Assembly (NCBI RefSeq): GCF_900111875.1
Contig: NZ_FOJU01000003.1
Span: forward strand, 619,327 to 683,326
Direction of reading: 5' to 3'
Length of the DNA stretch: 64,000 nt
Origin: Poseidonocella pacifica
Lineage (GTDB): Bacteria > Pseudomonadota > Alphaproteobacteria > Rhodobacterales > Rhodobacteraceae
Part shown: piece after piece, positions 8,947 through 17,813 of the stretch
How positions within the stretch are numbered: the first letter of the stretch is position 1
Layout: every line of letters starts with the position of its first letter
The notes under the pieces: generated by a model
What the model saw: only the letters and a program-made list of their open reading frames with translations
What the model was told of the DNA's origin: nothing
The model's database searches: none
Position numbers and translations under genes: made by a program

Positions 8947-10532
8947 CAGTGGCGGAAGTGGCGCTGGCTGGTGAAGACCATGGCAAGCCCGGCCTCGTCG
9001 GCCGCCGCGATCACCTCGTCATCCCGCATGGAACCACCGGGTTGGATCACGGCCGTGGCGCCTGCCTGCGCAGCGGTCAGAAGGCCATCGGGGAAGGGGA
9101 AAAAGGCGTCTGAGGCGACAACGGAGCCCTTCGTGGGGCTTTCCGGCAGGCCCAGCACTTCGGCCATGTCTTCGGCCTTGCGCGCGGCGATACGCGTGCT
9201 GTCCACGCGGCTCATCTGGCCCGCGCCGACGCCAACGGTCGCGCCGTCCTTGACGTAGACGATGGCGTTCGATTTGACGTGCTTGGCCACCTTCCATGCA
9301 AAGAGCATATCGGCAATTTCCTGCTGGGAAGGAGCGCGTTTGGTCACGACCTTGAGGTCGGCTTCGGTGATCACGCCATTGTCCTTGTCCTGCACCAAGA
9401 GACCGCCCGAGACTTGGCGGTAAGTCAGCGCGGCTTCGGCAGGATCGGCGAGCCCTTCGGTCAGCAGCAGGCGCAGGTTCTTCTTGGCGGCAAATATCTC
9501 CTTCGCGGCCTCATCCGCACCGGGGGCGATGACCACCTCGGTGAAAATCTGGGTGATCTCCTCGGCGGTCTCCGCATCCAGGGGACGGTTGAGCGCGATG
9601 ATCCCACCGAAGGCGGAGGTGCGGTCGCAGTCGAAGGCGCGTGTGTAGGCGTCCTTCATGGAATCGCCGCGCGCCACGCCGCAGGGGTTGGCGTGTTTGA
9701 TGATGGCGCAGGCCGGGCTACCGCCGCCAAATTCGGAAACCAGTCCAAAAGCGGCATCGGTGTCGTTGATGTTGTTATAGGACAGTTCCTTGCCCTGAAG
9801 CTGCCACGCAGTAGCGACGCCGGGCCGCGTGCCGCCATCAGTGTAGAACGCAGCACTCTGATGCGGGTTCTCGCCATAGCGCAGGGTTTGGGCGAGGGTT
9901 CCGGCAGTCACGCGACGGCGCGGCGCGCGCTCACCTATGGCGCTGGCCATCCAAGTGCTGACGGCGGCATCATAGGCACCGGTACGGGCATAAGCGATCT
10001 GGGCCATACGCTGACGGAAGGCGAGCGTCGTTTGCCCCTCATTGCTATCGAGTTCAGTGAGCAGCGCGTTATAGTCCTCCACGTCGACGATCGTCGTAAC
10101 CGCGCCGTGGTTCTTGGCCGCAGCCCGGATCATTGCCGGGCCGCCAATATCGATGTTCTCGATGCAGGTGTCATAATCGGCACCCTTGGCCACCGTCTCT
10201 TCAAACGGGTAGAGGTTCACGACGAGCAGGTCGATCGGAGCGATATTGTGCTCCTCCATCGCCGCCACGTGCCCCGCATTGTCGCGCAGCGCCAGAAGCC
10301 CGCCATGTACCGCGGGGTGCAGCGTCTTGACCCGACCATCCATCATCTCGGGGAAACCGGTCACATCCGCGACATCACGCACCTCAAGCCCCGCCTCACG
10401 CAGGCTCCGTGCAGACCCGCCGGTGGAAAGAAGCTCCACGCCCCGTTCGGCAAGCGCCCTGCCTAGGTCGATCAGGCCCGATTTGTCGGAGACAGAGAGC
10501 AAGGCGCGGCGAAGGGGGGCAAGGTCGGTCAT
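8946..10532 (-). CDS. purH: Bifunctional AICAR formyltransferase / IMP cyclohydrolase
   Basis: Carries out the last two steps of de novo purine synthesis. The 528-residue product has an N-terminal MGS-like IMP cyclohydrolase domain ([36 protein letters not shown]) and a C-terminal AICAR transformylase domain ([47 protein letters not shown]). The ATG has GGAG five bases upstream. It lies between the heparinase-like gene and lspA on the same strand. Confidence 0.97.
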   Translation of the reverse strand: MTDLAPLRRALLSVSDKSGLIDLGRALAERGVELLSTGGSARSLREAGLEVRDVADVTGFPEMMDGRVKTLHPAVHGGLLALRDNAGHVAAMEEHNIAPIDLLVVNLYPFEETVAKGADYDTCIENIDIGGPAMIRAAAKNHGAVTTIVDVEDYNALLTELDSNEGQTTLAFRQRMAQIAYARTGAYDAAVSTWMASAIGERAPRRRVTAGTLAQTLRYGENPHQSAAFYTDGGTRPGVATAWQLQGKELSYNNINDTDAAFGLVSEFGGGSPACAIIKHANPCGVARGDSMKDAYTRAFDCDRTSAFGGIIALNRPLDAETAEEITQIFTEVVIAPGADEAAKEIFAAKKNLRLLLTEGLADPAEAALTYRQVSGGLLVQDKDNGVITEADLKVVTKRAPSQQEIADMLFAWKVAKHVKSNAIVYVKDGATVGVGAGQMSRVDSTRIAARKAEDMAEVLGLPESPTKGSVVASDAFFPFPDGLLTAAQAGATAVIQPGGSMRDDEVIAAADEAGLAMVFTSQRHFRH

Positions 10533-10619
10533 GGGAACTCCGGGTCAAACAAGAGGATTCGCGCATCCGTTACGACAAAACCCGGTCATGTTGAACCGCG
10601 AAGGTGCCCCGACACCGTT

Positions 10620-12326
10620 TCACGCGGGCACAAGAGGCAGTGCTGCGGCGATCAGATCGCGGGTAACAGAGTGATCATCAGGCGTGCGCGTCAACTGCCA
10701 GCGCACCCGCGTCGCCTCCCCGGTCGCCCGCCCTGTCAGGATGATCTGATCCGTGGGACGCGGCTCACGCTGGCCCGCCTCGAGATATACGGACGGCGCG
10801 AATGTAAGCTCGGCGTGCCCATCATGATCGAAATGCCAGCGTTCGCCACTTGGCAGGACAAGGATCACACCACCATCGGGGTGCGGGGAGGCTTCGACAT
10901 CTGGATGCAGGTGGAACCGGATCTGGACTGGAATCCCGCCCCCTCCGGTGTTGGCCAGAGCGCGACGGAATTGCGCACCAGCGGCGGCGTCGAGCGTGAC
11001 GACGAGATCTTCGCCGGATAACCCGCGCCCATCGGGGGACAGGTCGAGAATGCGCGCATGGGTCAGCCCGGTCGCCGCAACATAGGCGTCATGTCCACCT
11101 TCAAACCGCAGGCTGCCGCCATGCAGAGACAGCTTGGCCGGAACGTCGCGCGGGCCATCGGTCAGCATATCCGTCTCAGGTTGCAGCCGCGCGGAAGAAC
11201 GCCCGTCGAGAACGAGACCCGAATGAGACAGCGACGCACGTCCGGCGCGGCGCCAATCCGCATCAACGTCCACACTGGTGCCGCAACTGACGATGATGGG
11301 GCGACGCCCGGAGGTAAGCTCAAACGCGAGAGTCGAGGCGTGCGCCGATCCAGCTGCGGGCCCGGTTGGCGGCGGCGCGGCATCCACGATCAACGTGCTG
11401 CGTCCGGCCGTACGCCGCGCATACCCCATGGCCAGACCCTGCGCGGGTCCACCGCGCAGCCGTGCCTGCGCCAAGGCACGATCAATGGCGGCAGGATCCC
11501 CGGCACCGCCCCCGTGAAACCGCGCCAGAGTTCCATCGGCATGTCGTACAGCGCGGAGGATCGCCCCGGACCGGGTCAGCACGCGGTCAAGATCCTCCGA
11601 CGGGGCGAGCCCCAAGGCGGCGATCGCTGCCCGCAGATCGGAGAGGGCGCGAAACGCGGCAAAAAGGTCATCCGGCGCGCGGCTGGCAACGCCGCCCTCG
11701 GGCGTGAGAATGGCGCTGATATCCGAGATCGCCGCGCGGATCAGTGGCCGGGCGGAAACCTCCGCCCCCTCCACGAATGCCTTCGCTTTCAGCAGGGCAT
11801 TGATCGCCCGGAGTTGCGGCAGCCCCCGCGGGGCCGCGCGCCACCGACGCCGAAGAAACAACAGGTGCCGTCCGAGCGCACGAGAGACTTCCTCGGGGGC
11901 AGCGCCAGAGAGAAGGATCTCCGCATGGCTCAGCATCTGCCCGAGGCGAAAAGCTGCAAGCTCTGGCGTCCACCCCGGACCACCGCCGCGCCCAAAGCGC
12001 GTGATCCACCCCAGCGTCCACGTTTGCGCCAGCGTCCGGGCGCGCGGCGTACCCGCAGCGGACAGATCATCAAGCCAACCGAACCCCTGTCGCGCCGCTT
12101 CGAAATTTGCATTAGGTGCGGGAATTTCCCATAGGTCCGCCCCGTTCCCCGTCACGCCCGCGAGATGAACATGCCCCTCCACGAGTTCCTGTCCGCGATC
12201 GGGGTCGCCCGCTCCTTCGGGCAATGGCATCTCGCGCAATACGGTCATCGGCCGCGTCAATCCGCACAGCCGCGCCTGCAATCGGTTCATGGCACCGACC
12301 CCGCGAGGAACCCTTGGTTGGGACAT
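10620..12326 (-). CDS. Heparinase II/III family protein
   Basis: A 568-residue protein resembling heparinase II/III-like polysaccharide lyases: an alpha/alpha-toroid region rich in helices (about residues 60-300) followed by a beta-sandwich with the family's SHSGLVLDGRSSA, LSLHGGSLRFEGGHDAYVAATGL and FHLHPDVEAS segments. No signal peptide is visible, so an extracellular lyase role is doubtful; it may act on internal polysaccharide or be catalytically altered. I chose ATG 12326, preceded by AGGAGG, over a TTG at 12368. It lies in an otherwise housekeeping cluster between rsmB and purH. Confidence 0.82.
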   Translation of the reverse strand: MSQPRVPRGVGAMNRLQARLCGLTRPMTVLREMPLPEGAGDPDRGQELVEGHVHLAGVTGNGADLWEIPAPNANFEAARQGFGWLDDLSAAGTPRARTLAQTWTLGWITRFGRGGGPGWTPELAAFRLGQMLSHAEILLSGAAPEEVSRALGRHLLFLRRRWRAAPRGLPQLRAINALLKAKAFVEGAEVSARPLIRAAISDISAILTPEGGVASRAPDDLFAAFRALSDLRAAIAALGLAPSEDLDRVLTRSGAILRAVRHADGTLARFHGGGAGDPAAIDRALAQARLRGGPAQGLAMGYARRTAGRSTLIVDAAPPPTGPAAGSAHASTLAFELTSGRRPIIVSCGTSVDVDADWRRAGRASLSHSGLVLDGRSSARLQPETDMLTDGPRDVPAKLSLHGGSLRFEGGHDAYVAATGLTHARILDLSPDGRGLSGEDLVVTLDAAAGAQFRRALANTGGGGIPVQIRFHLHPDVEASPHPDGGVILVLPSGERWHFDHDGHAELTFAPSVYLEAGQREPRPTDQIILTGRATGEATRVRWQLTRTPDDHSVTRDLIAAALPLVPA

Positions 12327-12422
12327 CTTGCTCGCCTCCTCGGCCGCGCGCTTGCGGGCCAAGCTCAACCTAGCGAGGCAATCTGATCAAGTCACGCAGG
12401 CAGGCACCGCCACAGTCGATTT

Positions 12423-13709
12423 TCAATCCCGAGCAAGAAGCGCCATGTAAAATCCATCCATGCCACCCCGTTCCGGCCAAAAATCGGGGCGCAGGCGAAC
12501 GCCCCCCTCCTCGGTGGTCCAGGCGGACTCGAATTCCGGGCCGCAGGCAGGGACCACGCGCAAGCCCGGATGGCGCAGCAAAGCGGCGTCAATCTGGCAC
12601 TCGCCTTCGTCCGGAAGAAGCGAACAGGTGCAAAAGACCAGCCGCCCCCCCGGCGCGAGGAGAGACAGTGCGTGATCCAAAAGAGCCGCTTGAAGGTCGA
12701 TCAATCCGGCAATTTCCGCCCCATCCCGCGCATGGGGCAGGTCAGGGTGCCGCCGGATGGTGCCCGTCGCCGAACACGGCGCATCCAGAAGGATCGCATC
12801 GTACTTTCCAGTATGCGACAACCCGTCCTCAGCCACTACCTGCGCGGATAGGTGGCACCGTGCCAAGTTCTCCTCCAGACGCACAAGACGCGCGGCGGAA
12901 AGATCCACCGCTACCACATCGGCCCCTGCCGCAGCGGCTTGCAACGTCTTTCCGCCCGGTGCGGCACAGAGGTCCAGCACGCGCTCCCCAGGTTTTGGGG
13001 CGAGCAGTTTTACTGGAAGCGCCGCAGCGGCATCCTGAACCCACCAATCGCCCTGCTCATATCCGTCAAGCGCGCTGACCTGAACTGTGCCGCGTAACCG
13101 CACAGAGCCGGTGGAAAGCACTTCCCCTCCCAAACGTTCAGCAAGTTCGGCTGCGCCCCCCTTGGGCGTGAGGTCGAGCGGTGCACCGGCGAAATGCGCA
13201 TCCTCCATCCCCGAAACCGCGGGCGCGCCCCATGCTGCTACGAGCGGCTTGCGCAGCCAATTGGGCAACCGCGGGGTCCGCAGCTTCTCCCAGCCCTCCG
13301 GCATTTCCGCCGCTACCTTCCGCAACACGGCATTGACGAGGCCCTTGAGTTGCGCCGTCCGCTTGCCCGCCCCCGCGATCCCTACCGAGGCATTTACGAC
13401 CCCGTGTGCAGCCGCGCCCTGTGCAAGTTCCAACGTTCCAAGCCGCAGGATGTTTCTGATCCGAAGCGGCGGCGGTTTGCGCAAATGGCGCGCAAGCATC
13501 CGGTCCGTCCGTTCCAGCGCGCGAAGCGTCTCGGTCGCGAGTCGCTGGGCTCTTGCGCGTTCGTCCGGAGCAAGCCGTTCTAAAAGCCCGCTGCCAATCG
13601 CATCGGACAGCAGCCGCCCTTCGCCAAGCACAAGGTCGAGCAGATCGACAGCCCTCGTGCGCGCATCGACGGCGATTCGCTTCTCCGATTGATCTTCCGA
13701 TTGGCTCAT
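12423..13709 (-). CDS. rsmB: 16S rRNA m5C967 methyltransferase (RsmB/Sun family)
   Basis: Methylates a cytosine of 16S rRNA using S-adenosylmethionine. The 428 residues comprise an N-terminal NusB-like RNA-binding domain (about 1-140, with LRLGTLELAQG and NAVLRKV) and a C-terminal Rossmann methyltransferase: SAM motif LDLCAAPGGKT, motif IV DAPCSATGTIRRHPD and motif VI CTCSLLPDEGE, whose two cysteines are the release and nucleophilic residues. The ATG at 13709 begins MSQSEDQSEK; the frame extends farther upstream without similarity. It is the first gene of a minus-strand run and is divergent from the SDHAF4-like gene across about 70 bases. Confidence 0.93.
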   Translation of the reverse strand: MSQSEDQSEKRIAVDARTRAVDLLDLVLGEGRLLSDAIGSGLLERLAPDERARAQRLATETLRALERTDRMLARHLRKPPPLRIRNILRLGTLELAQGAAAHGVVNASVGIAGAGKRTAQLKGLVNAVLRKVAAEMPEGWEKLRTPRLPNWLRKPLVAAWGAPAVSGMEDAHFAGAPLDLTPKGGAAELAERLGGEVLSTGSVRLRGTVQVSALDGYEQGDWWVQDAAAALPVKLLAPKPGERVLDLCAAPGGKTLQAAAAGADVVAVDLSAARLVRLEENLARCHLSAQVVAEDGLSHTGKYDAILLDAPCSATGTIRRHPDLPHARDGAEIAGLIDLQAALLDHALSLLAPGGRLVFCTCSLLPDEGECQIDAALLRHPGLRVVPACGPEFESAWTTEEGGVRLRPDFWPERGGMDGFYMALLARD

Positions 13710-13780
13710 CGTCTTACCCGCTTGTCCTGAAAAGTTCCGTGCGTATATCAAGGGGACAGAGACGAGGAAAGCCGACGCAT

Positions 13781-13957
13781 ATGACCGACCCCCACAAGGA
13801 CCTTCCAGACGCTGCAAAACGCGCATTGGCCGAAGCAGAGGAGCGCCGGCGCGCGCAGGGCGATTTCAAACTGCCTAATGAGCTCGGAGGCCGTGATGGC
13901 CCCGAACCGGTGCGGTATGGAGATTATGAAAAAATGGGTCTGGCCGTCGATTTTTGA
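13781..13957 (+). CDS. DUF1674 protein, SDHAF4-type succinate dehydrogenase assembly factor
   Basis: A 58-residue protein whose C terminus, RYGDYEKMGLAVDF, matches the hallmark RYGDWE..G...DF end of the mitochondrial SDHAF4 family, preceded by the proline/glycine-rich LPNELGGRDGPEPV. SDHAF4 proteins bind flavinylated SdhA before complex II assembly; that role is transferred by homology. The N terminus is helical and charged (AAKRALAEAEERRRAQ). No sdh genes lie in the window. The ATG follows GACGAGGAAAG. A structured element with a terminator follows in the same direction. Confidence 0.88.
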   Translation: MTDPHKDLPDAAKRALAEAEERRRAQGDFKLPNELGGRDGPEPVRYGDYEKMGLAVDF

Positions 13958-14000
13958 TTTGAGATCGTCGGTTAAGCCTTCCTGACGCTGCGTCGTATTT

Positions 14001-14090
14001 AAAAGGTGGGGTATTCCCGACCCGACAGTGCTTCGGAATACTGTAGAGACACCCCACGCCCGTGCAGTCAATGCGCGGGCTTTGTGTTTG
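14001..14090 (+). ncRNA. Structured element ending in a strong terminator (3' UTR or small RNA)
   Basis: Two alternative stems share bases: GTGGGGT (14006-14012) with ACCCCAC (14051-14057), and GTATTCC (14011-14017) with GGAATAC (14035-14041). A third possibility is ACAGT (14025-14029) with ACTGT (14040-14044). Directly after comes a 9-bp hairpin, GCCCGTGCA (14058-14066) with TGCGCGGGC (14072-14080, one G-T) around a 5-base loop, followed by TTTGTGTTTG. The hairpin and T-rich tail form a clear plus-strand intrinsic terminator. The element begins 43 bases after the SDHAF4-like stop, so it is either that gene's 3' UTR or a separate short RNA of about 85-90 bases. I did not recognise a known RNA family. 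Confidence 0.55.
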
Positions 14091-14120
14091 TGCGGCCATC
14101 ACTCACGGTAAGATACCCGC

Positions 14121-14152
14121 ACGAAGAAGGCCCCGGTGGGGATGCCGGGGCC
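14121..14152 (-). terminator. Terminator after the PRC-barrel gene
   Basis: On the minus strand GGCCCCGG (14145-14152) pairs perfectly with CCGGGGCC (14129-14136) around an 8-base loop and is followed by TTCTTCG. It lies about 45 bases after the stop of the PRC-barrel gene. On the plus strand the same hairpin is followed by GACTTTTA, so it may also back up the upstream plus-strand terminator. Confidence 0.75.
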
Positions 14153-14195
14153 GACTTTTACTTTGTACCGAAGCGCTCAGCGCGCTAGGGCGCTC

Positions 14196-14852
14196 TTACC
14201 GGTTGATTTCGCTGATCTTGCGGTCTTCGACCAACTCAAAGCGCGCGGGATCATATTCTGGCATTTCCTCGACTTGGTCTTCGGTCAAACCAGTGAGCAC
14301 AATCTGTTCACCGTTGGCCTCAAAGTTCGACAGCGGAAGCGCGACCTTGTGCTCGCCAATTCCAAGGAAACCCCCTTCTGAAATCACGGCTACGACGGTG
14401 CCGTTCTCAAGGCCGACGGCGTCGATTTCCCCGATATCATCGCCCTCGGTATCAAAAACTTCGCGCCCGACAAGTTCGGCGGTTGTGAAGTTGTAGAACG
14501 GGCTTTTCGAAAGATCATCGGCCGCCAGTTCAGAGTTATCGGGTGTCTCGACGTTCACTGTGGCCTGATAGCCGTCCGCGAGGGGATCACGGTCCGGGCT
14601 GCCGGTGTCGCTGCGCGCGTCGCTCAGGACCGGGTCTTCCTGAGTAGTCTCGGAATCGCTCTCTGCGGCAATGTCCGCATCCGACTCAACGTTTGCTTCG
14701 GAATCGGAGTAGGCTGAATCGGCGGCAGAGATATTCTGTTCAATCGTCGTAGATGTGTCCGTATCTACCTCAGACTCTTGTGCGACAGCGGCGCCGGTGC
14801 CGAGAGCGAGGGTCAGAGCAGTCGTCGAAATGAGTTGCGTCATGCGGGTCAT
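14196..14852 (-). CDS. Exported acidic PRC-barrel domain protein
   Basis: A 218-residue protein with a cleavable signal peptide (MTRMTQLISTTALTLALGTGAAVAQ), a long acidic, serine-rich linker (about residues 26-90, many Asp/Glu/Ser and no hydrophobic core), and a C-terminal PRC-barrel domain (about 115-200, with LVGREVFDTEGDDIGEIDAV and GIGEHKVALPLSNF). PRC barrels mediate protein or RNA contacts; exported versions in alphaproteobacteria have no fixed role. The start at 14852 has AAAGGA upstream. The acidic linker suggests a flexible periplasmic tether. It appears to be a single-gene unit closed by its own terminator. Confidence 0.88.
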   Translation of the reverse strand: MTRMTQLISTTALTLALGTGAAVAQESEVDTDTSTTIEQNISAADSAYSDSEANVESDADIAAESDSETTQEDPVLSDARSDTGSPDRDPLADGYQATVNVETPDNSELAADDLSKSPFYNFTTAELVGREVFDTEGDDIGEIDAVGLENGTVVAVISEGGFLGIGEHKVALPLSNFEANGEQIVLTGLTEDQVEEMPEYDPARFELVEDRKISEINR

Positions 14853-14970
14853 GGCAAGTCCTTTCTGTTGTTTTGGCGTGGCGGCATCATTGCCGCGTCT
14901 CGCCATCCCAACGTCAGACCCCCGCCGAACTGTTCCACTCAGGCATCGCCGGGTTCGGCGGATTTTTGCC

Positions 14971-16008
14971 TCAGATGATCTCATCCTCGTCAAACAAAGG
15001 CGCTGCGTCCTGATGATCGGCAAGACCCTGCGCCGCCGCACGGGCATGCGATTGAGCGCGAAGTTGCGCGATGTGGAACAGCGCATCGCCTTCGTTGACC
15101 ACGGGCAGATTGCTCCGCCCGACGATGATGCCCGCGTCTTCGGCCCGCACTTCAGCCTCCGCCTCTCCGAAGGGATCGGAGATGATCCCGAGCACGGAAC
15201 CGGCCTCCACGTAGTCACCCGAGGTCTTGAGCGTGCGCAACAGGCCTCCCGAGGGCGCGCGGGCCCAGGATGAACGCCCGCAGATGACGGGCTGACCACG
15301 GCCTTTTGGGACTCCCTTCGCAGGGATCATTTCAAGCGCATGCATGACCCGCAGAATACCAGAAACCCCTGCCCGCGCCGCGACCTCATCAAAACGCAAT
15401 CCCTCTCCCGCCTCATAGAGAAGCACGTCGACGCCAATTTCCTCCGCGGCATGGCGGAGAGAGCCTTCGCGAAGTTTCGACATGAGAGCGACCGGCGCAC
15501 CGAATACCTCGCCCATTTCCCTCAACCGCGCATTGCCAGGCGTGAGGCGAATTTGCGGCAGGTTCATCCGGCCCACCGCTGCAGAATGCAGATCAATCCC
15601 GATGTCAGATCGCGCGACGACCTCTGTCAGAAAGAGGTGTGCGAGCCTTCCCGCAAGCGAGCCTTCGGAATGGCCGGGAAAACACCGATTGAGATCACGC
15701 CGATCCGGCAGGTATCGGGAGTGATTGAGAAAGCCGAATGCGTTGACGATCGGCACCGCAATCAGCGTGCCCGACAGCCGTTGAACCGTGCCAGCGCGCA
15801 GGAGTCGGCGGACGATCTCCGCACCGATCACCTCATCCCCGTGAATCCCCGCGGAAACGAACATCACTGGGCCGGGTTTGCGGCCGTGTATCACATGCGC
15901 CGAAAGGTTGACCGGGGTGTGATCCGACATGACGCTGACAGGCAGATCGACGGTTTCGCGGTGCCCGGGGGCGATGATCCTGTTGCCGATTTGAAACCCG
16001 TCGCGCAT
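14971..16008 (-). CDS. Succinylglutamate desuccinylase/aspartoacylase family protein
   Basis: A 345-residue zinc deacylase of the M14-like AstE/AspA superfamily. The first metal pair is in GIHGDEVIGAEIV (His and Glu) and the third ligand in DLHSAA; NRCFPG and the arginine-rich substrate loop follow. Cytoplasmic; exact substrate cannot be read from sequence. The start is uncertain: ATG 16008 (MRDGFQIGNR, just past the stop of the upstream gene) is favoured by a GCAGG stretch and by the natural domain start, while ATG 16026 and 16035 inside the COQ10-like gene are alternatives. It is probably co-transcribed with that gene. Confidence 0.87.
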   Translation of the reverse strand: MRDGFQIGNRIIAPGHRETVDLPVSVMSDHTPVNLSAHVIHGRKPGPVMFVSAGIHGDEVIGAEIVRRLLRAGTVQRLSGTLIAVPIVNAFGFLNHSRYLPDRRDLNRCFPGHSEGSLAGRLAHLFLTEVVARSDIGIDLHSAAVGRMNLPQIRLTPGNARLREMGEVFGAPVALMSKLREGSLRHAAEEIGVDVLLYEAGEGLRFDEVAARAGVSGILRVMHALEMIPAKGVPKGRGQPVICGRSSWARAPSGGLLRTLKTSGDYVEAGSVLGIISDPFGEAEAEVRAEDAGIIVGRSNLPVVNEGDALFHIAQLRAQSHARAAAQGLADHQDAAPLFDEDEII

Positions 16009-16009
16009 A

Positions 16010-16465
16010 TCAGCCTGCTGCCCCATAGAGATCATGCGCCCGACGTTCGAACGCCCGTACGATCCGTTGCATCGCTTCGTTGAACACCATTCCGATGATC
16101 CCGCGCAGCATGGCATTGCGAAACTCGAAGTCCACGAAGAACGTCACTTCGCAACCGCCCTCCACATCCACGAAGGCCCAGTTCGACACCATGTATTTGA
16201 ACGGCCCGTCGATATATTCGGTGTCGATCTTCTTTGGCTCTGGCCAAAGCGTCACGCGGCTTCCGAACCGCTCGCGAAAGACTTTGAAGGAGATCACAAG
16301 ATCCGCCTCCAGAATCTCCGAGCCGTCCTCGCCGGGGCGTGTTTCACGAATCCGGGCCGCTGCGCACCAAGGCAAAAATTCAGGATAAGAGCCGACATCA
16401 GCCACCAGATCATACATCTGTTGGGCGGAATAAGGCAGCGAGCGGGTTTCGGAATGGGTTGGCAT
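16010..16465 (-). CDS. COQ10-like START-domain protein (RatA family)
   Basis: A 151-residue polyketide-cyclase/START-fold protein. Conserved family residues include the N-terminal [23 protein letters not shown] and the C-terminal amphipathic helix with [16 protein letters not shown]. In bacteria and mitochondria this family is linked to ubiquinone binding and respiration. Some databases label it a RatA toxin after the E. coli homologue, but no antitoxin partner (RatB-like) lies here. The ATG at 16465 has GGAG five bases upstream. It is divergent from hpt across 68 bases. Confidence 0.88.
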   Translation of the reverse strand: MPTHSETRSLPYSAQQMYDLVADVGSYPEFLPWCAAARIRETRPGEDGSEILEADLVISFKVFRERFGSRVTLWPEPKKIDTEYIDGPFKYMVSNWAFVDVEGGCEVTFFVDFEFRNAMLRGIIGMVFNEAMQRIVRAFERRAHDLYGAAG

Positions 16466-16533
16466 GGGGCTCCGGGCGTCGTAGGCGTAACTGCGGGTTT
16501 CGACCAGCAGAACGGGAAAATCAAGGGCGTGCA

Positions 16534-17070
16534 ATGTCTCAGGGTACCTATGTCATCGACCGGATGATCTCTGCCAAGCAGATAGCCGCCCGGATCGAAG
16601 AACTTGCGCGTGAGATCGAGGCGGAGTTCTCTGGAACCACCAAGTTGGTCGTCGTCGGGTTGTTGCGGGGCAGTTTCGTCTTTATCGCGGACCTCGTTCG
16701 CGAGCTTGATCTGCCTGTTGAGGTGGATTTCCTGGAGGCCTCCTCCTACGGGGACGGCACGGAATCCAGCAGGGAGGTGCGCATCCTGAAGGATCTGCGC
16801 GGTGCCATTGAGGGGCGCGATGTTCTGGTGGTCGAAGATATCGTCGACACTGGTTTCACACTGCATCACGTCATCGCCCTGCTGAGTTCGAGGGCTCCGG
16901 CCAAACTCCGAACGATCGCGCTGCTCGACAAGCCGTCGCGGCGCGAAACGGATGTGCGTGCCGACTGGATCGGCTTTGAAATACCCGACGAATTCGTGGT
17001 CGGGTACGGGATCGACTATGCACAGCGCGACCGTAACCTGCCCCATATCGGCAAGGTCAGGTTCACGTGA
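16534..17070 (+). CDS. hpt: Hypoxanthine phosphoribosyltransferase
   Basis: Purine salvage enzyme converting hypoxanthine (and often guanine) plus PRPP to IMP/GMP. The 178-residue length is usual for Hpt. The flexible-loop [10 protein letters not shown] and the PRPP-binding signature [14 protein letters not shown] are both present, followed by [27 protein letters not shown], which holds the base-stacking segment. ATG 16534 follows an AAGGGC stretch. The next gene begins one base after this stop. Confidence 0.95.
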   Translation: MSQGTYVIDRMISAKQIAARIEELAREIEAEFSGTTKLVVVGLLRGSFVFIADLVRELDLPVEVDFLEASSYGDGTESSREVRILKDLRGAIEGRDVLVVEDIVDTGFTLHHVIALLSSRAPAKLRTIALLDKPSRRETDVRADWIGFEIPDEFVVGYGIDYAQRDRNLPHIGKVRFT

Positions 17071-17071
17071 G

Positions 17072-17254
17072 ATGAACCCGTTCTGGCTCTTGCGCATGTC
17101 GAAATGGGCGCGCCGCCCTCCCTCGCGGCGGCGGGTCATGCTGGTACTCGCCATCGCGGCGGTTGGCATCGGCATCGCGCTGGTCGAGAATTACCTCGGC
17201 TGGCCAGATTGGGCCACGCTTGAACCGCGGGGCCGTTCCGGTCTGCCGCGGTGA
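17072..17254 (+). CDS. Small single-pass membrane protein downstream of hpt
   Basis: A 60-residue product with a basic N terminus (KWARRPPSRRR), one transmembrane segment (about residues 22-41) and a short C-terminal tail containing WPDWATLEP. The charge pattern predicts the N terminus inside. It starts one base after the hpt stop, so it is translated from the hpt message, and a strong terminator follows. I recognise no family with assigned function. Confidence 0.68.
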   Translation: MNPFWLLRMSKWARRPPSRRRVMLVLAIAAVGIGIALVENYLGWPDWATLEPRGRSGLPR

Positions 17255-17273
17255 CGCGCACGAAAAGGTGAAG

Positions 17274-17315
17274 TGCCCGCCGGGAAATGGTGTTTCCCCA
17301 AGGGCAGTTGTTTTT
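17274..17315 (+). terminator. Rho-independent terminator after hpt operon
   Basis: Two nested perfect stems, TGCCC (17274-17278) with GGGCA (17302-17306) and GGGAAA (17282-17287) with TTTCCC (17293-17298), share a 5-base loop and symmetric 3-base internal loops, followed by GTTGTTTTT. This is a convincing intrinsic terminator that isolates the cytochrome genes from hpt. Confidence 0.85.
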
Positions 17316-17354
17316 GCATAGTCACAATAGTTCAGGATCGACAGGGAGTTGACC

Positions 17355-17813
17355 ATGAAGACATTTTTTTCCGCCGCCCTTGCGGCATCGCTTGTTCTCG
17401 GTGGCGCGGCTACAGCGCAGGATTACGCGGGACATCTCAAGGCGCGGCAGGGGCAATTTCGGATCCTGGCCATAAACTTGGGAATTCTCGGCAGTATCGC
17501 GAAGGGCGAAACCGCATACGATGAAGCAACGGCGGGCGCGGCGGCACAGTCAATCAAAGCGGTCACCATGATCAACCAAGCCCCGCTCTGGCCCGAAGGG
17601 TCGGACAACATGTCAATCGACGGGACCCGCGGTCAGCCGTCGATATGGGATGATTTCGCCGATTTCGAAAGCAAGTGGTCCGCTCTGGGCACCGCCGCTG
17701 ATGCAATGGTCGTCGCTGCCGCCGAAGGCCAGGGCGCGATCGGCCCCGCATTGGGACAGTTGGGCGGCGCCTGCAAGGCCTGCCACGAGAAGCACCGCGC
17801 GCCCGAAAACTGA
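17355..17813 (+). CDS. Cytochrome c' (class II c-type cytochrome)
   Basis: A 152-residue periplasmic haem protein. After a signal peptide ending ATAQ, a four-helix-bundle sequence leads to a single haem-binding site at the C terminus, Cys140-K-A-Cys143-His144, which is the hallmark of class II cytochromes. Proposed roles of the family include nitric-oxide binding and electron transfer. ATG 17355 has a GGGAG eight or so bases upstream. Its TGA overlaps the ATG of the diheme cytochrome gene, so the two are coupled. Confidence 0.92.
   Translation: MKTFFSAALAASLVLGGAATAQDYAGHLKARQGQFRILAINLGILGSIAKGETAYDEATAGAAAQSIKAVTMINQAPLWPEGSDNMSIDGTRGQPSIWDDFADFESKWSALGTAADAMVVAAAEGQGAIGPALGQLGGACKACHEKHRAPEN

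Noticed and set aside
16010..16465. RatA-type toxin of a toxin-antitoxin system
   Set aside because: The sequence fits the COQ10/START family and no RatB-like partner is present; the toxin name reflects the database label of the E. coli homologue only.
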